64,000 nucleotides of DNA from Mycobacterium sp. Root135. Its GTDB lineage: Bacteria > Actinomycetota > Actinomycetes > Mycobacteriales > Mycobacteriaceae. The position numbers were made by a program, and so were the translations under genes. Under the pieces are notes generated by a model. It ran no database searches, was not told the origin of the DNA, and saw only the letters and a program-made list of their open reading frames with translations. Positions 1 to 8,292 of this stretch are shown in pieces. Position 1 is the first letter of the stretch. Every line of letters starts with the position of its first letter. The DNA is taken from positions 1,137-65,136 of the forward strand of contig NZ_LMEZ01000005.1 in NCBI RefSeq assembly GCF_001426545.1, in the 5' to 3' direction.

Positions 1-79
1 GGTCGAAGGACAACGCCGCCACCGCATCATGGGCCGCACGCAGCGCAGTCACCGCCGCCTGCACCCCACCCACGTCCAT
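1..79 (-). CDS. DUF222/HNH (13E12-type) protein, N-terminus only
   Basis: The first 26 codons of a gene that runs off the left edge. The ATG is at 79 and the reading begins MDVGGVQAAVTALRAAHDA, then VAALSFD, an alanine-rich helix of the kind that opens DUF222/13E12-repeat proteins, which usually end in an HNH nuclease motif. The start lies 3 nt downstream of a perfect LexA box, a pairing known for some mycobacterial 13E12 genes. Family assignment rests on only 26 residues plus this context. The HNH domain, if present, lies outside the window. Confidence 0.55.
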   Translation of the reverse strand, partial: MDVGGVQAAVTALRAAHDAVAALSFD

Positions 80-82
80 ACA

Positions 83-98
83 TCGAACATACGTTCGA
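83..98 (-). promoter_or_regulatory. LexA (SOS) box
   Basis: TCGAACATACGTTCGA is a perfect inverted repeat that fits the mycobacterial LexA consensus TCGAAC-N4-GTTCGA exactly. It sits just upstream of the ATG at 79 on the minus strand, so LexA bound here would block the promoter of the DUF222/HNH gene until DNA damage. Confidence 0.85.
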
Positions 99-414
99 AA
101 ATTGAAGACTCTCTGACGTTTTCCTTAAGAAGTTCCTAAGGCCTGTCGGTCTCCGCTCAGCCCTCCCGAAGCTCGACACCTTGACCGCCTAGTTCCTCGA
201 CGAACTCAATTCAGCGTCTGGCGCCGTCGGAGGCCGCGACAGCCCATCGGGAGGTGCGACGACGGCCATCACCAGCCCATCGATTCGCGGCTGCTGAGCA
301 CAGCGTTCAGCTAGCGGGCCATCCATTCAAGCGGCGCCACGCTCGAGGCCGGAGCGACGGTACAGGCTCGAGTTCTGAAGGGCGGGTGGACGATACGCCT
401 GATCCAGGGCGAGC
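99..414. other. Intergenic stretch without a recognisable gene
   Basis: A 316-nt gap between the SOS-controlled gene and the stop of the large secreted protein. It holds one near-perfect inverted repeat, CCTTAAGAA (123-131) against TTCCTAAGG (133-141), with a 1-nt centre and one mismatch; this could be an operator or a weak terminator. The end of the gap has a short open plus-strand frame (about 325-420) that I cannot link to a family. Nothing else was recognised. Confidence 0.4.
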
Positions 415-2688
415 CTAGCTAGCGGGACCGTCACCAGGCTTGTCGGCGGTCTTGTTCGTCGGCTTATCTTGCCCGGTAACCGTTTTCACGGTCTTCTGTA
501 CGTTGCCCTGCACCTCGCCAAGAACCTTCTGGATCTGCTTCTGGCCGTCCTTGGCGATCTTGTCCAGCCGCGCGGTCGCCCTCTTGAGGGAGGCGTCGGC
601 GTTGGCCTGCGCTCGCTTGGCCGCCGCCTCGGGGGTGGTCGACTTTGCGGGTGGGGTCTTCACCGGCGGCGTGGTGACGGCCGGGGCGGCCTCGGTCTCG
701 GGGACGTCGGTCTTTGGGGCTTCGACCTTTGGGGCTTCGGTGTTGGCGTCGCCCTTGGGGACGTCGGTCTTGACGTCATCGCTCTTGGCAACACCGTTGT
801 CGGACAACGGCTTCGCCGTCGGCGGCGCGGGAGTCTGCGACCGGGCCGCCAGTGGCATCAGGCCTTGCGCCCCCGCGGTACCGGCACCGATCGCGAGTGC
901 GGGCAGGTCGGCGATGCCGTTCAACGGGTTCAGGACGTTGCCGGCACCCGGTAGTCCCTTCAGGCCAAGGAGACTGGCGATGATTGCCAGCGGGTTGACA
1001 ACGGGGGTCTTGCTGACCGGCCCGTCGTCGATCGCCTTCTGGACACCCGCTGCCAATTGCAGCAGAAGGTCACCGGGCACCTTTTCCCAGTCGATTCCCG
1101 ACGGCAGCGTGCCGAAGGGGGTGATCACATTGGCCTGGTCGAGGGTGCGGTCGTAGACCGGTACGCCGTCGACGACGGTGCGCTTGACGTCGGTGTAGCC
1201 GAGGTTGACCAGGGTGGTCAGCGCTGGCTCGAGTGCAGTGGCGAGCGGGTTGTTGAGGTTGGCGCCGGTGAAGAGGTTGATCAGGTCGATCGGCAGCTTG
1301 ACCGGTTCCAGCAGGGGCAGGGCGTCGTTGACCGGGACCGTGACGTATAGGTTCAACGCGAGTGGTTCACCACCGGCGGTGTTGGCGAGCGCCGCGGCGA
1401 GTTGGGGCGTCAGCTGATTGGTGAGCACCTCGGTGAGGCTGGCCGCGTCGATTCCACGCAGCAGGTACGTCGGGAAGAGAAGTGCGGCACCGGAATTGAG
1501 GAGCGATACCGGGTTCGGCCAGGCAGGCACGTCGGACAGCGGGTCGTATTCGGCCGTGGCGTCGACCTTCACGGGAATGAGGTTCGCCGCACCGAGCACG
1601 ATGCCGGTCTGGCCGATCGGGATGTCGAGTCCGGTCCCGTCGGAGCTGCTGGTCACCTCGGTGTCAGGGGTGACGGTGTCGATGCCGAACAACGCGGCCA
1701 GCGGGTAGGCGCGCGCGAAGAGTCCGCCGTTGGCGCGACCGGGGTTGCGGAGCAGGATCATCGGAAGGACGGTGAGGCTGCCGAGTAGCGGGTCGACGCC
1801 GACGTTGTTCGCGCCGCCCGGTTGGTTCGCGAGGTCCTTGACGATCTGCGGGTACGCCATGCCCGCGGCGAACGCACCGAGTCCGAAGCCGACGACGACC
1901 GGAACCCGGACGTCGACCACGCTCTGGTCGGCACCGGGGAGTCCCGACACGATCCCGATGATGGAATCGAGCGTGCCCTTTTCGATGATGTTCAGGTTGC
2001 CGGTCGGGATGGCCTTGAGCACGCTGACCAAGTTGATCCCGAGATAGGGCGTGCCGTTGACTTCGTCGGCCACGGAATTGGGGAACCCGGGCACCCAACC
2101 CAGGTCAATGCCAAGGAACTTCAACAGGCTGAACGGCGGGCCCGCGGTGATGACGTTGACGCCAAGCGCCGTGCCGGACAGGTTCAGCGGGTCGAGCAGG
2201 TTGAAGCCGAGCAGCTTGAGCAGCGCGGCGACGTTGGTGATGCCCGCAGCGTCCAGAATGGGGCCCAGCACCGGGATCGAGCCGACGTTGACGGTGACGC
2301 CGGTCAGCGCGTTGACCAGCGCGTTGCCCAACGCCGCGTTGACGGCGGCTTCCGGGTCGTAGCCCAGGTTCTTCAGTACCCCGGACAGGTTGACGTTGTT
2401 CAGCAGCGCCGTCTCCAGCGCCGCCCCAAGCGCCTGGAAGGAGTCGTAGGTCTGCCCGCCGAAGCCGAAGGTGAGATCAGGGATCGAGGCCGGATCAGGG
2501 GCGCCAGGCGCCAACTGCATCGGCGGCAGCCCCGACGACCCGGCGGTCGATGCGGCATTCGCCAAGGGTGGCGGCGCTGCACTGATTGCTAGTGCCGTCA
2601 CGGTTGCGGTGGCGATACCCGCCGTGGCGATCCGGGTGGCCATGTGAGTGCGTTTCCGATGCTGTGATGCCACGACCAGTCCATTCAC
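415..2688 (-). CDS. Large secreted PE-PPE-like protein with charged Pro/Lys tail
   Basis: A 757-residue exported protein of unknown function. Residues 16-46 form a signal peptide (hydrophobic Ala/Thr run ending PPPLANA-A). The middle, about 60-580, is rich in short hydrophobic Leu/Gly segments; around residues 315-400 the pattern ANGGLFAR, DTVTPDTEV and YDPLSDVPAWPNP resembles the PE-PPE (serine hydrolase-like) region of mycobacterial cell-envelope proteins. The last ~130 residues are low-complexity Lys/Pro/Thr/Asp with short VEAPKTDVP-type repeats, then a likely coiled coil, typical of wall-spanning tails. The GTG at 2688 gives the full frame; the ATG at 2643 (MATRIATAG) would leave a cleaner signal peptide and is equally possible. 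No catalytic triad was verified. Confidence 0.6.
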   Translation of the reverse strand: MNGLVVASQHRKRTHMATRIATAGIATATVTALAISAAPPPLANAASTAGSSGLPPMQLAPGAPDPASIPDLTFGFGGQTYDSFQALGAALETALLNNVNLSGVLKNLGYDPEAAVNAALGNALVNALTGVTVNVGSIPVLGPILDAAGITNVAALLKLLGFNLLDPLNLSGTALGVNVITAGPPFSLLKFLGIDLGWVPGFPNSVADEVNGTPYLGINLVSVLKAIPTGNLNIIEKGTLDSIIGIVSGLPGADQSVVDVRVPVVVGFGLGAFAAGMAYPQIVKDLANQPGGANNVGVDPLLGSLTVLPMILLRNPGRANGGLFARAYPLAALFGIDTVTPDTEVTSSSDGTGLDIPIGQTGIVLGAANLIPVKVDATAEYDPLSDVPAWPNPVSLLNSGAALLFPTYLLRGIDAASLTEVLTNQLTPQLAAALANTAGGEPLALNLYVTVPVNDALPLLEPVKLPIDLINLFTGANLNNPLATALEPALTTLVNLGYTDVKRTVVDGVPVYDRTLDQANVITPFGTLPSGIDWEKVPGDLLLQLAAGVQKAIDDGPVSKTPVVNPLAIIASLLGLKGLPGAGNVLNPLNGIADLPALAIGAGTAGAQGLMPLAARSQTPAPPTAKPLSDNGVAKSDDVKTDVPKGDANTEAPKVEAPKTDVPETEAAPAVTTPPVKTPPAKSTTPEAAAKRAQANADASLKRATARLDKIAKDGQKQIQKVLGEVQGNVQKTVKTVTGQDKPTNKTADKPGDGPAS

Positions 2689-2815
2689 CGAGCTTTACAG
2701 GAATATGTGAGCACGGTAACACGCAGTACACAGGGAAAGAAGGGTTGCTGAATATTAACGTTGGCGTAATGACCAGATTCGCCAATTCGTTGCTATCGGC
2801 AAACGTGGGTGGCGT

Positions 2816-4000
2816 CTACTTTGCGCGAAGCAAGGGCGTCAGCCGCCGAATCGCGCGGATCTCGGAGTCCCGATACGGCCGCCCGTCCGGCCCGAGGAGG
2901 TCGCTGAACCACACCTTCGGGTTGGGGTCCGGCCGATCCCACGAGTCCCATGGCAGGAACGTCTGGGTCTTGCCCGCAACCAAACCCCAGTTGAACGCCC
3001 CGACGTCGAGCCGCTGGGCGATGGGCAAGATTCCCTCCACGCTGCTGCCCAGTGAGCGCGCCAGGTACTCGGTGCAGAGGATCGGCCGACGCAGGGGGGT
3101 CAGCTCGGCGACCCGCGCCTCGAATCCCCTCGGCTCGGCGTAGGAGTGAAAGGTGGTCACGTCGGAGTTGTCGAGCTGGATGCCCGCGATGGTGCTGCGT
3201 TTGCCGGGGTTCGCCCACTCGCCCTGCCACACACCGCTGGTCAGGGGCTGAGTCGGGTCGACCTCGCGCGCCCATTGGAAGACCTGCGGGAGCAGCGCCG
3301 CGACGAGGTCGTCCTTGTCCGTCCGCTCGACCTTGCGATAGACGGTCGCCGGATTGTCGGGCTCATTCCACAGATCCCACCCCAGCACGCGGTCGTCGTT
3401 GCGGAACTGGTTCATCACCCCCGTGACGTACTCCTTGAGGACGCCGACGTACTTCCGATCGCCGAGGCGTTCGGCGCCGGGGCTCTGCACCCAGCCGGAG
3501 TTGTGCACTCCTGGTGCGGGCGCACGCTGCGGGCCGAGCGCGGGTCGCGGGTCCCAGCAGGAGTCGAAGAAGACGAAGAGCGGTTTGATGCCACGCCGCG
3601 CCGCGACGGTCACGAACTGCATCAGGCGGCGGAGGAATCCGCGGCGGTCCTGGGTCCACAGCAGGTCGTGCAGGAACACCCGGATCGTGTTGAGCCCGAT
3701 TCGCCGGGCCATGGCGAGCTCGGCGTCGATGCGCCGAATGTCGTAGGTCTCAGACTGGAACATCTCGAGCTGGTTGATCGCGTTGGACGGAATGTAGTTG
3801 GCGCCGACCAGCCCACGATGGGCGCGATGCCAACCCTGGGCCCGCTCGACCGACCATCGTCCGCCTCCCGCCGCGGTCGCCAGGGGCGTCTGGGTCAGCG
3901 CCGCCCCACCCGCCAGTATCAGCGGAATCTTGAGGGCCGTCCTGCGGTGAAGCACGCGATGTGCGGGTTGCCCTGGGCCGGGCACGGAATCGCCAACCAA
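2816..4000 (-). CDS. Tat-exported GH5-like glycoside hydrolase
   Basis: A 394-residue secreted TIM-barrel hydrolase resembling GH5 cellulase/mannanase-type enzymes. A twin-arginine signal lies at residues 18-45 (HRRTALK followed by a hydrophobic stretch and ATAAG). The proposed acid/base glutamate is in DLWNEPDNP (about residue 213) and the proposed nucleophile is in CTEYLA (about 310), the usual two-glutamate arrangement of clan GH-A. Substrate cannot be told from sequence; plant beta-glucan or mannan, or a polymer in the cell's own envelope, are all possible. A TTG at 4000 is preceded by GAGGG at good spacing; GTG codons at 3985 and 3955 are alternatives and keep the Tat motif. The gap to the next gene downstream is 127 nt. 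Confidence 0.75.
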   Translation of the reverse strand: MVGDSVPGPGQPAHRVLHRRTALKIPLILAGGAALTQTPLATAAGGGRWSVERAQGWHRAHRGLVGANYIPSNAINQLEMFQSETYDIRRIDAELAMARRIGLNTIRVFLHDLLWTQDRRGFLRRLMQFVTVAARRGIKPLFVFFDSCWDPRPALGPQRAPAPGVHNSGWVQSPGAERLGDRKYVGVLKEYVTGVMNQFRNDDRVLGWDLWNEPDNPATVYRKVERTDKDDLVAALLPQVFQWAREVDPTQPLTSGVWQGEWANPGKRSTIAGIQLDNSDVTTFHSYAEPRGFEARVAELTPLRRPILCTEYLARSLGSSVEGILPIAQRLDVGAFNWGLVAGKTQTFLPWDSWDRPDPNPKVWFSDLLGPDGRPYRDSEIRAIRRLTPLLRAK

Positions 4001-4135
4001 GCTGCGGCCCTCGATTCTGAAGACGGCGAAAAGCGTTGTGGCACAACACCCCTGGCGATGACGTCACGACCACGAGGTCGTGCATCCCTCCCCACGCCCC
4101 ACCGTACGTGAAGCCCGCGCCGGAGGCACCCTTCC

Positions 4136-5509
4136 TCAGCGGCGGGTCGGCACCGTCCAGGCGCTGCCCTGCTCGTGGTCGAGCACCGTCATCCCCTTGT
4201 TCTTCAGCGCGAAGACGTAGACCGCCAGGCTGACGCCGATGACGACGGTGACGTAGACGATGAACTCGCCGATGCGGTCGGAGCCCTTGGCCGCCTGATA
4301 CAGCAGGGGCGCGGTGCCGCCGAACGCGGAGTTGGCGAGCGCGTAGCCCAGTCCGACGCCGAGCGCCCGCACCTCGGCGGGGAACAGTTCCGCCTTCACG
4401 ATGGCGTTCACCGACGTGTACCCGGTGAGGATGACGTACCCGACCGCCGTCAGTGCGAAGGCCAGCAGCGGTGACGTGGCTTGCGGCAGGTAGGTCAACA
4501 GCACGTAGGTGTACAGCACGCCGCCGACGCCGAAGAACACCAGCAGCACCTTGCGACCGACCTTGTCGCTGAGCAGACCGCCAAGCGGTTGCAGGAGCAT
4601 CAGGAAGATCAGCCCGGCGAGGTTGATCCACGTCGCGGTCAGCGCCTGGTCGGCGCCGAAGGTCGACTTGACGATCGCCGGCGCGTTGATCGTGTAGGTG
4701 TAGAACGCCACCGTGCCGCCCGCGGTGATGAGGAAGACCAGCAGCAGGGGTCGCCAGTAGGTGGTGAACAGCGCCTTCAACGATCCTGCGGCCTTGTCGG
4801 TGCCGGCCCGGACCGCCTCGAGGTAGGAATCGCTGAGCGACTCGTCCATCGAGCGGCGCAGCCACAGCACCACCAGGGCGGCGATGCCACCGATGAAGAA
4901 GCCGACGCGCCAGCCCCACGCCGTCACGGTCTCGACGTCGAGGAAGCTCAGCAGGATGAGGAGCGTGAACTGCGCGAGCACGTGACCGCCGATGAGGGTG
5001 ACGTACTGGAACGACGACAGGAAGCCGCGCCGATGCGGGGTGGCCGCCTCGGACATGTAGGTCGCCGACGTCCCGTACTCCCCGCCGGTGGCGAAGCCCT
5101 GCACCAACCGGGCGAGGATCAGGATCACCGCCGCCCACCAGCCGATGATCTCCCGCGTCGGCATGACGGCCACCACGAACGCGCACGCCGACATCACCGT
5201 GATGCTGAGCATCAGCGCCGACTTGCGTCCGCGGCGGTCGGCGTATCGGCCGAAGAACCACGAGCCCACCGGCCGCATGATGAAGGTCACCGCGAAGATG
5301 CCGTAGATGTACAGCGTCGAGTTCTTGTCGGCCTTGTCGAAGAACTGGGCCTCGAAGTACGTGGCGAACACCGTGTAGACGTAGACGTCGTACCACTCGA
5401 CGAGGTTTCCCGCCGAGCCCTTCATGGTGTTGAGCACCGCCCGTCGGGTGCTCGTCGGCGCGAGGGTGGGGCCGGAGGGTGTGCTCGGTGACGCGGCCGA
5501 TTCACTCAT
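4136..5509 (-). CDS. MFS metabolite:H+ symporter (MHS family)
   Basis: A 457-residue inner-membrane transporter with about 12 hydrophobic segments. Family marks: VEWYDVYVYTVFATYF near residue 38, typical of the KgtP/ShiA/ProP branch (NxxEWYD); the loop motif GRYADRRGRK (about residue 85); the second-half copy LSDKVGRK (about 300); and GGEYGTSATYMSEAA, a charged segment shared by this branch. Family members take up organic acids, shikimate or osmolytes with protons; the substrate here is unknown. The ATG at 5509 (MSESAASPS) is chosen over the longer frame because the conserved region begins shortly after it. It is divergent from phoU. Confidence 0.85.
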   Translation of the reverse strand: MSESAASPSTPSGPTLAPTSTRRAVLNTMKGSAGNLVEWYDVYVYTVFATYFEAQFFDKADKNSTLYIYGIFAVTFIMRPVGSWFFGRYADRRGRKSALMLSITVMSACAFVVAVMPTREIIGWWAAVILILARLVQGFATGGEYGTSATYMSEAATPHRRGFLSSFQYVTLIGGHVLAQFTLLILLSFLDVETVTAWGWRVGFFIGGIAALVVLWLRRSMDESLSDSYLEAVRAGTDKAAGSLKALFTTYWRPLLLVFLITAGGTVAFYTYTINAPAIVKSTFGADQALTATWINLAGLIFLMLLQPLGGLLSDKVGRKVLLVFFGVGGVLYTYVLLTYLPQATSPLLAFALTAVGYVILTGYTSVNAIVKAELFPAEVRALGVGLGYALANSAFGGTAPLLYQAAKGSDRIGEFIVYVTVVIGVSLAVYVFALKNKGMTVLDHEQGSAWTVPTRR

Positions 5510-5652
5510 CCGGCGACGATAACGGCCTGCCCCGCCGAGTGCACGCATGTTGACGGCCCTGCTCGACGTTTGCGTTCGTCATGCGTGCGGTCGGCGCGGC
5601 GATATGCGGCCCACCCGGGTGGGCCGGCGTCGCGTCCGGTAGTACATGGACC

Positions 5653-6303
5653 ATGCGGAACGACTTCCACGGCGAGCTCAACTCCCTCATCGAGACGTTG
5701 AGCGAGATGTGCGGCCTCGCCGGTCTGGCGATGGAACGGGCCACCCAGGCCCTGCTGCAAGCCGACCTGCCGCTCGCCGAACACGTCATCACCGACCACG
5801 ACCACCTGACCCACATGCAGGCCCAGGCCGAGGAGGCCTCCCTGCTTCTGCTGGCCCTGCAGGCGCCCGTCGCCGGTGACCTGCGCGTGGTGGTGAGCTC
5901 TATGCAGAACGTGGCCGACGCCGAACGGATGGGCGGCCTGGCGTTGCACGTCGCGAAGATCGCCCGCCGTCGGCACCCGGATTACGCGGTCCCCGAGGAG
6001 GTCAACGGGTATTTCGCCGAGATGGGGCGCATCGCCGTCGACCTCGGCAACAACGCGAAGGACGTCGTGTTGTCCCGCGACCCCGAGCAGGCCGCTCAGA
6101 TCGGTCGCGACGACGACGCCATGGACCAACTTCACCGGCACCTCTTCTCCATGATGATGGACGACCGGTGGAGCCACGGGGTGGCGGCGGCGGTCGACAT
6201 CACCCTGCTCGGACGCTTCTACGAGCGCTTCGCCGACCACGCCGCTCAGATCGGGCGCCGGATCGTCTTCCAGGTCACCGGGGAGAACCCAGAGACAACG
6301 TGA
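5653..6303 (+). CDS. PhoU-family phosphate regulator (PhoY-like)
   Basis: A 216-residue cytosolic all-helical protein of two similar three-helix bundles. PhoU proteins couple the Pst phosphate transporter to the phosphate two-component system (SenX3-RegX3 in mycobacteria) and influence persistence. Visible family marks include LAVEHVI-type acidic helices, [24 protein letters not shown] (split here: APVAGDLR, then AERMGGLA) and the second bundle ending [16 protein letters not shown], the metal-binding E/DxxxD pattern. No pst genes are next to it, as is usual for mycobacterial PhoY proteins. The ATG at 5653 is chosen because MRNDFHGEL matches the family's usual N-terminus. Confidence 0.9.
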   Translation: MRNDFHGELNSLIETLSEMCGLAGLAMERATQALLQADLPLAEHVITDHDHLTHMQAQAEEASLLLLALQAPVAGDLRVVVSSMQNVADAERMGGLALHVAKIARRRHPDYAVPEEVNGYFAEMGRIAVDLGNNAKDVVLSRDPEQAAQIGRDDDAMDQLHRHLFSMMMDDRWSHGVAAAVDITLLGRFYERFADHAAQIGRRIVFQVTGENPETT

Positions 6304-6510
6304 CCCAACGGGGTTTGCTGGGCGGGGTGCCGCCCCGTCGCGGTGGCCCCGGTCACATCCCCGCCAATGTGGGCGCTACGGTGGCGCCCGCCACTCACCT
6401 GCTGTGATGCTCATCGCCCTGACGCCGTAAAACTTGGCAGCTCCCGGCACCGGTGCCACCATGGATGAGGTGTTGACGAGAACTGCCGAACTTCGACTTG
6501 GACCGCGCCG

Positions 6511-7104
6511 ATGAGCGCCCAATCGTTTGCTCAGCACTTCCGCTGGAACGTTCGCGCGTTGCAGCGCAATCCACTCACCCGCGCCAGCGACCGACTCGAA
6601 GCACTGACGTTCGTGGCGCTGTTCCTGATGACCCTGCTGGCCATCCCCGTCGCGATGCACGTCGCCGACCGGGCGTACGACTCGACGATGCAGTTCGTCG
6701 ACCAGGAAGTGCAGACCCGCCACTCCGTGCAGGCGCACGCGGTGACCAGCACCGCCACCCCGACCGACTTCGGCACGCCCCTCTACGTCGACGCCAAGTG
6801 GAGTGAGGGTGGCCGCGAACGCACCGAACGGATCGCCAGCCCAGGGTCCGTCGCCGCCGGCGCGCCGATCACCGTATGGCTCGACGATGCGGGCAAGGTC
6901 GTCGGCGCACCCCTTCGACCGGCCGACGCGTCGGTCAACGCCACCAGCGCGGGGTGGTCGGTCTGGCTGCTCGCGGTGGTCTTCTGCGGACTGGTCGGGC
7001 TGGCCGTCCGCAAGGCGCTCGACCGTTCCCGGGCCAGGTCTTGGGACCGGGCGCTACAACTCTTTGCCTACGGCGACGACGGCTGGGCCAACCGCCGCAG
7101 TTGA
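6511..7104 (+). CDS. Rv1733c-like two-helix membrane protein
   Basis: A 197-residue membrane protein of the mycobacterial Rv1733c family. The N-terminal RNPLTRASDRLEA motif (about residues 20-32) leads into a first transmembrane helix (33-55); QTRH follows at about 70; a soluble domain with VDAKW and GAPITVWLDDAGKVV sits outside; and a second helix (about 150-170) ends in a basic tail. Rv1733c is a dormancy (DosR) antigen of unknown function. I see no palindromic DosR box in the 207 nt upstream, so this copy may be controlled differently. A short conserved gene follows 17 nt downstream. Confidence 0.85.
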   Translation: MSAQSFAQHFRWNVRALQRNPLTRASDRLEALTFVALFLMTLLAIPVAMHVADRAYDSTMQFVDQEVQTRHSVQAHAVTSTATPTDFGTPLYVDAKWSEGGRERTERIASPGSVAAGAPITVWLDDAGKVVGAPLRPADASVNATSAGWSVWLLAVVFCGLVGLAVRKALDRSRARSWDRALQLFAYGDDGWANRRS

Positions 7105-7121
7105 GTCCTAGACTCGATCGG

Positions 7122-7430
7122 GTGAACGAACCGGCGGTCACCGAGGACGGCCACTACTTCGTCATCAAGGGGCGCCGGTGGCGCGCGACCGATCCCGCGA
7201 TCCCTGAGGCGCGCCGGGCCGAGCTCACCAAGATCCTGATGGCGTGGCGCAGAGAAGTGCGCCGCACCAAGGGAACTGACGAGGAACGGGCCGCCCGCGC
7301 TGGCGTGCAGGCCACCAAGGTTGCGCTCGGCGAGCGGGGAACGACACCGTGGTGGGAGCAGACCGACGAGCAGCGGCAGGCCAGGTGGGAGGCCGCCGTG
7401 CTTAGCCCCGCGTCGTCGAAACCAACGTGA
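7122..7430 (+). CDS. Conserved hypothetical protein (102 aa)
   Basis: A small, charged, probably cytosolic protein. It reads HYFVIKGRRWRATDP, then RRAELTKILMAWRREVRRTKG and a Trp-rich end (TPWWEQ). I do not recognise a named domain; the composition suggests a helical DNA- or protein-binding adaptor. The GTG at 7122 is the first start after the Rv1733c-like gene (17-nt gap), so the two are probably co-transcribed. Its last 29 nt overlap the 3' end of the convergent sucraseferredoxin-like gene. Confidence 0.7.
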   Translation: MNEPAVTEDGHYFVIKGRRWRATDPAIPEARRAELTKILMAWRREVRRTKGTDEERAARAGVQATKVALGERGTTPWWEQTDEQRQARWEAAVLSPASSKPT

Positions 7431-8292
7431 AGGTGCGCACCCGCCCGGGAATCGTTGCGCTGCACTGAGACAGCAGCGGTTCGGACAACTGCTCGCCGAC
7501 GACGACCTCGACTGCGCCGGAATCGGCGGCGAGTACCACACGCGTCGCGCCGTCGCCCGGCTCCAACCGCACCGGCGCCCAGGCCTGCACGCGGTCGTCC
7601 CCGTAGGTCTCGCGAGCGAAGTACTGCGCAGCCTGCACCACGTGCGGTAGCGACGTCCGACCGCGCAGCAGGCCGTTGTCCACCCGCCCCTGCGCGTACA
7701 GCGTCACCAGGTTGGCGGCGTCCGTCGACTCGACGCGGCCGTAGCACAGCCCCTCGGGCAGGATCAGCATCGTGGCCGCGAACCTGTCGCCACCCAAATG
7801 CGAGCATTCCCAAGTAGATTCGGGATATTGCGCCGCGATCGCCGCCGCCGCGCCGCGGCCCCGGACGGCGCAGCACTGGTCGTGCCGCCCGTGCGCGCAC
7901 ACGGCCACCAACGGCCCGTCGACCGCGTGCCCGTCGGACCCGTCGAGCGCCAGCTGCAGGTACCCGTCCGGGCCGTCCACCTCGCCGTGGAACAGTGCTT
8001 CGGCACCGAGCTGAGAACGGGCGACGAACCACCGCCAGCGCCGCGTCGCAGGCCGGCGGCCCGGCCGCCGGATGGCCGCGATCCGCATCCCCGCCTGCTC
8101 CGCCCTACGCACGATCGCCCGTCCCAGCCCCGGGTCGACCACCGACGGCGAGTCCATGAACGCCGAAGGCCCCCAGGCGCCACACAATTCGAGCATCAAC
8201 CACGCCGACCCGGCCGACGCCGTGCCGTACATGGGGTCGACGCGCTCCCGCGACATGTCGCTGCAGGGCCTCCAGTCGGCAGGAAGCGTCAT
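7402..8292 (-). CDS. Sucraseferredoxin-like Fe-S protein
   Basis: A 296-residue cytosolic protein of the Suc_Fer-like family, a thioredoxin-fold [2Fe-2S] protein. Likely cluster cysteines are in CAHGRHDQCCAVRGR (about residues 130-145) and WECSHLGGDRFA (about 165). The N-terminal block SRERVDPMYGTAS and the AWGPSAF region are also typical. Family members are presumed electron carriers, partner unknown. The start ATG overlaps the stop of the JmjC gene by 4 nt (ATGA), so the two are translationally coupled; it is the last gene of the repeat-peptide/JmjC operon and may supply electrons or repair iron for the oxygenase (inference). Confidence 0.85.
   Translation of the reverse strand: MTLPADWRPCSDMSRERVDPMYGTASAGSAWLMLELCGAWGPSAFMDSPSVVDPGLGRAIVRRAEQAGMRIAAIRRPGRRPATRRWRWFVARSQLGAEALFHGEVDGPDGYLQLALDGSDGHAVDGPLVAVCAHGRHDQCCAVRGRGAAAAIAAQYPESTWECSHLGGDRFAATMLILPEGLCYGRVESTDAANLVTLYAQGRVDNGLLRGRTSLPHVVQAAQYFARETYGDDRVQAWAPVRLEPGDGATRVVLAADSGAVEVVVGEQLSEPLLSQCSATIPGRVRTFTLVSTTRG

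Noticed and set aside
6304..6510. DosR box expected for an Rv1733c-like gene
   Set aside because: No palindromic GGGAC/GTCCC-type site is visible in the gap upstream.
7103..7127. GTTG-N16-GGGTGA before the 102-residue gene
   Set aside because: Two mismatches, and the -10 would overlap the GTG start codon.
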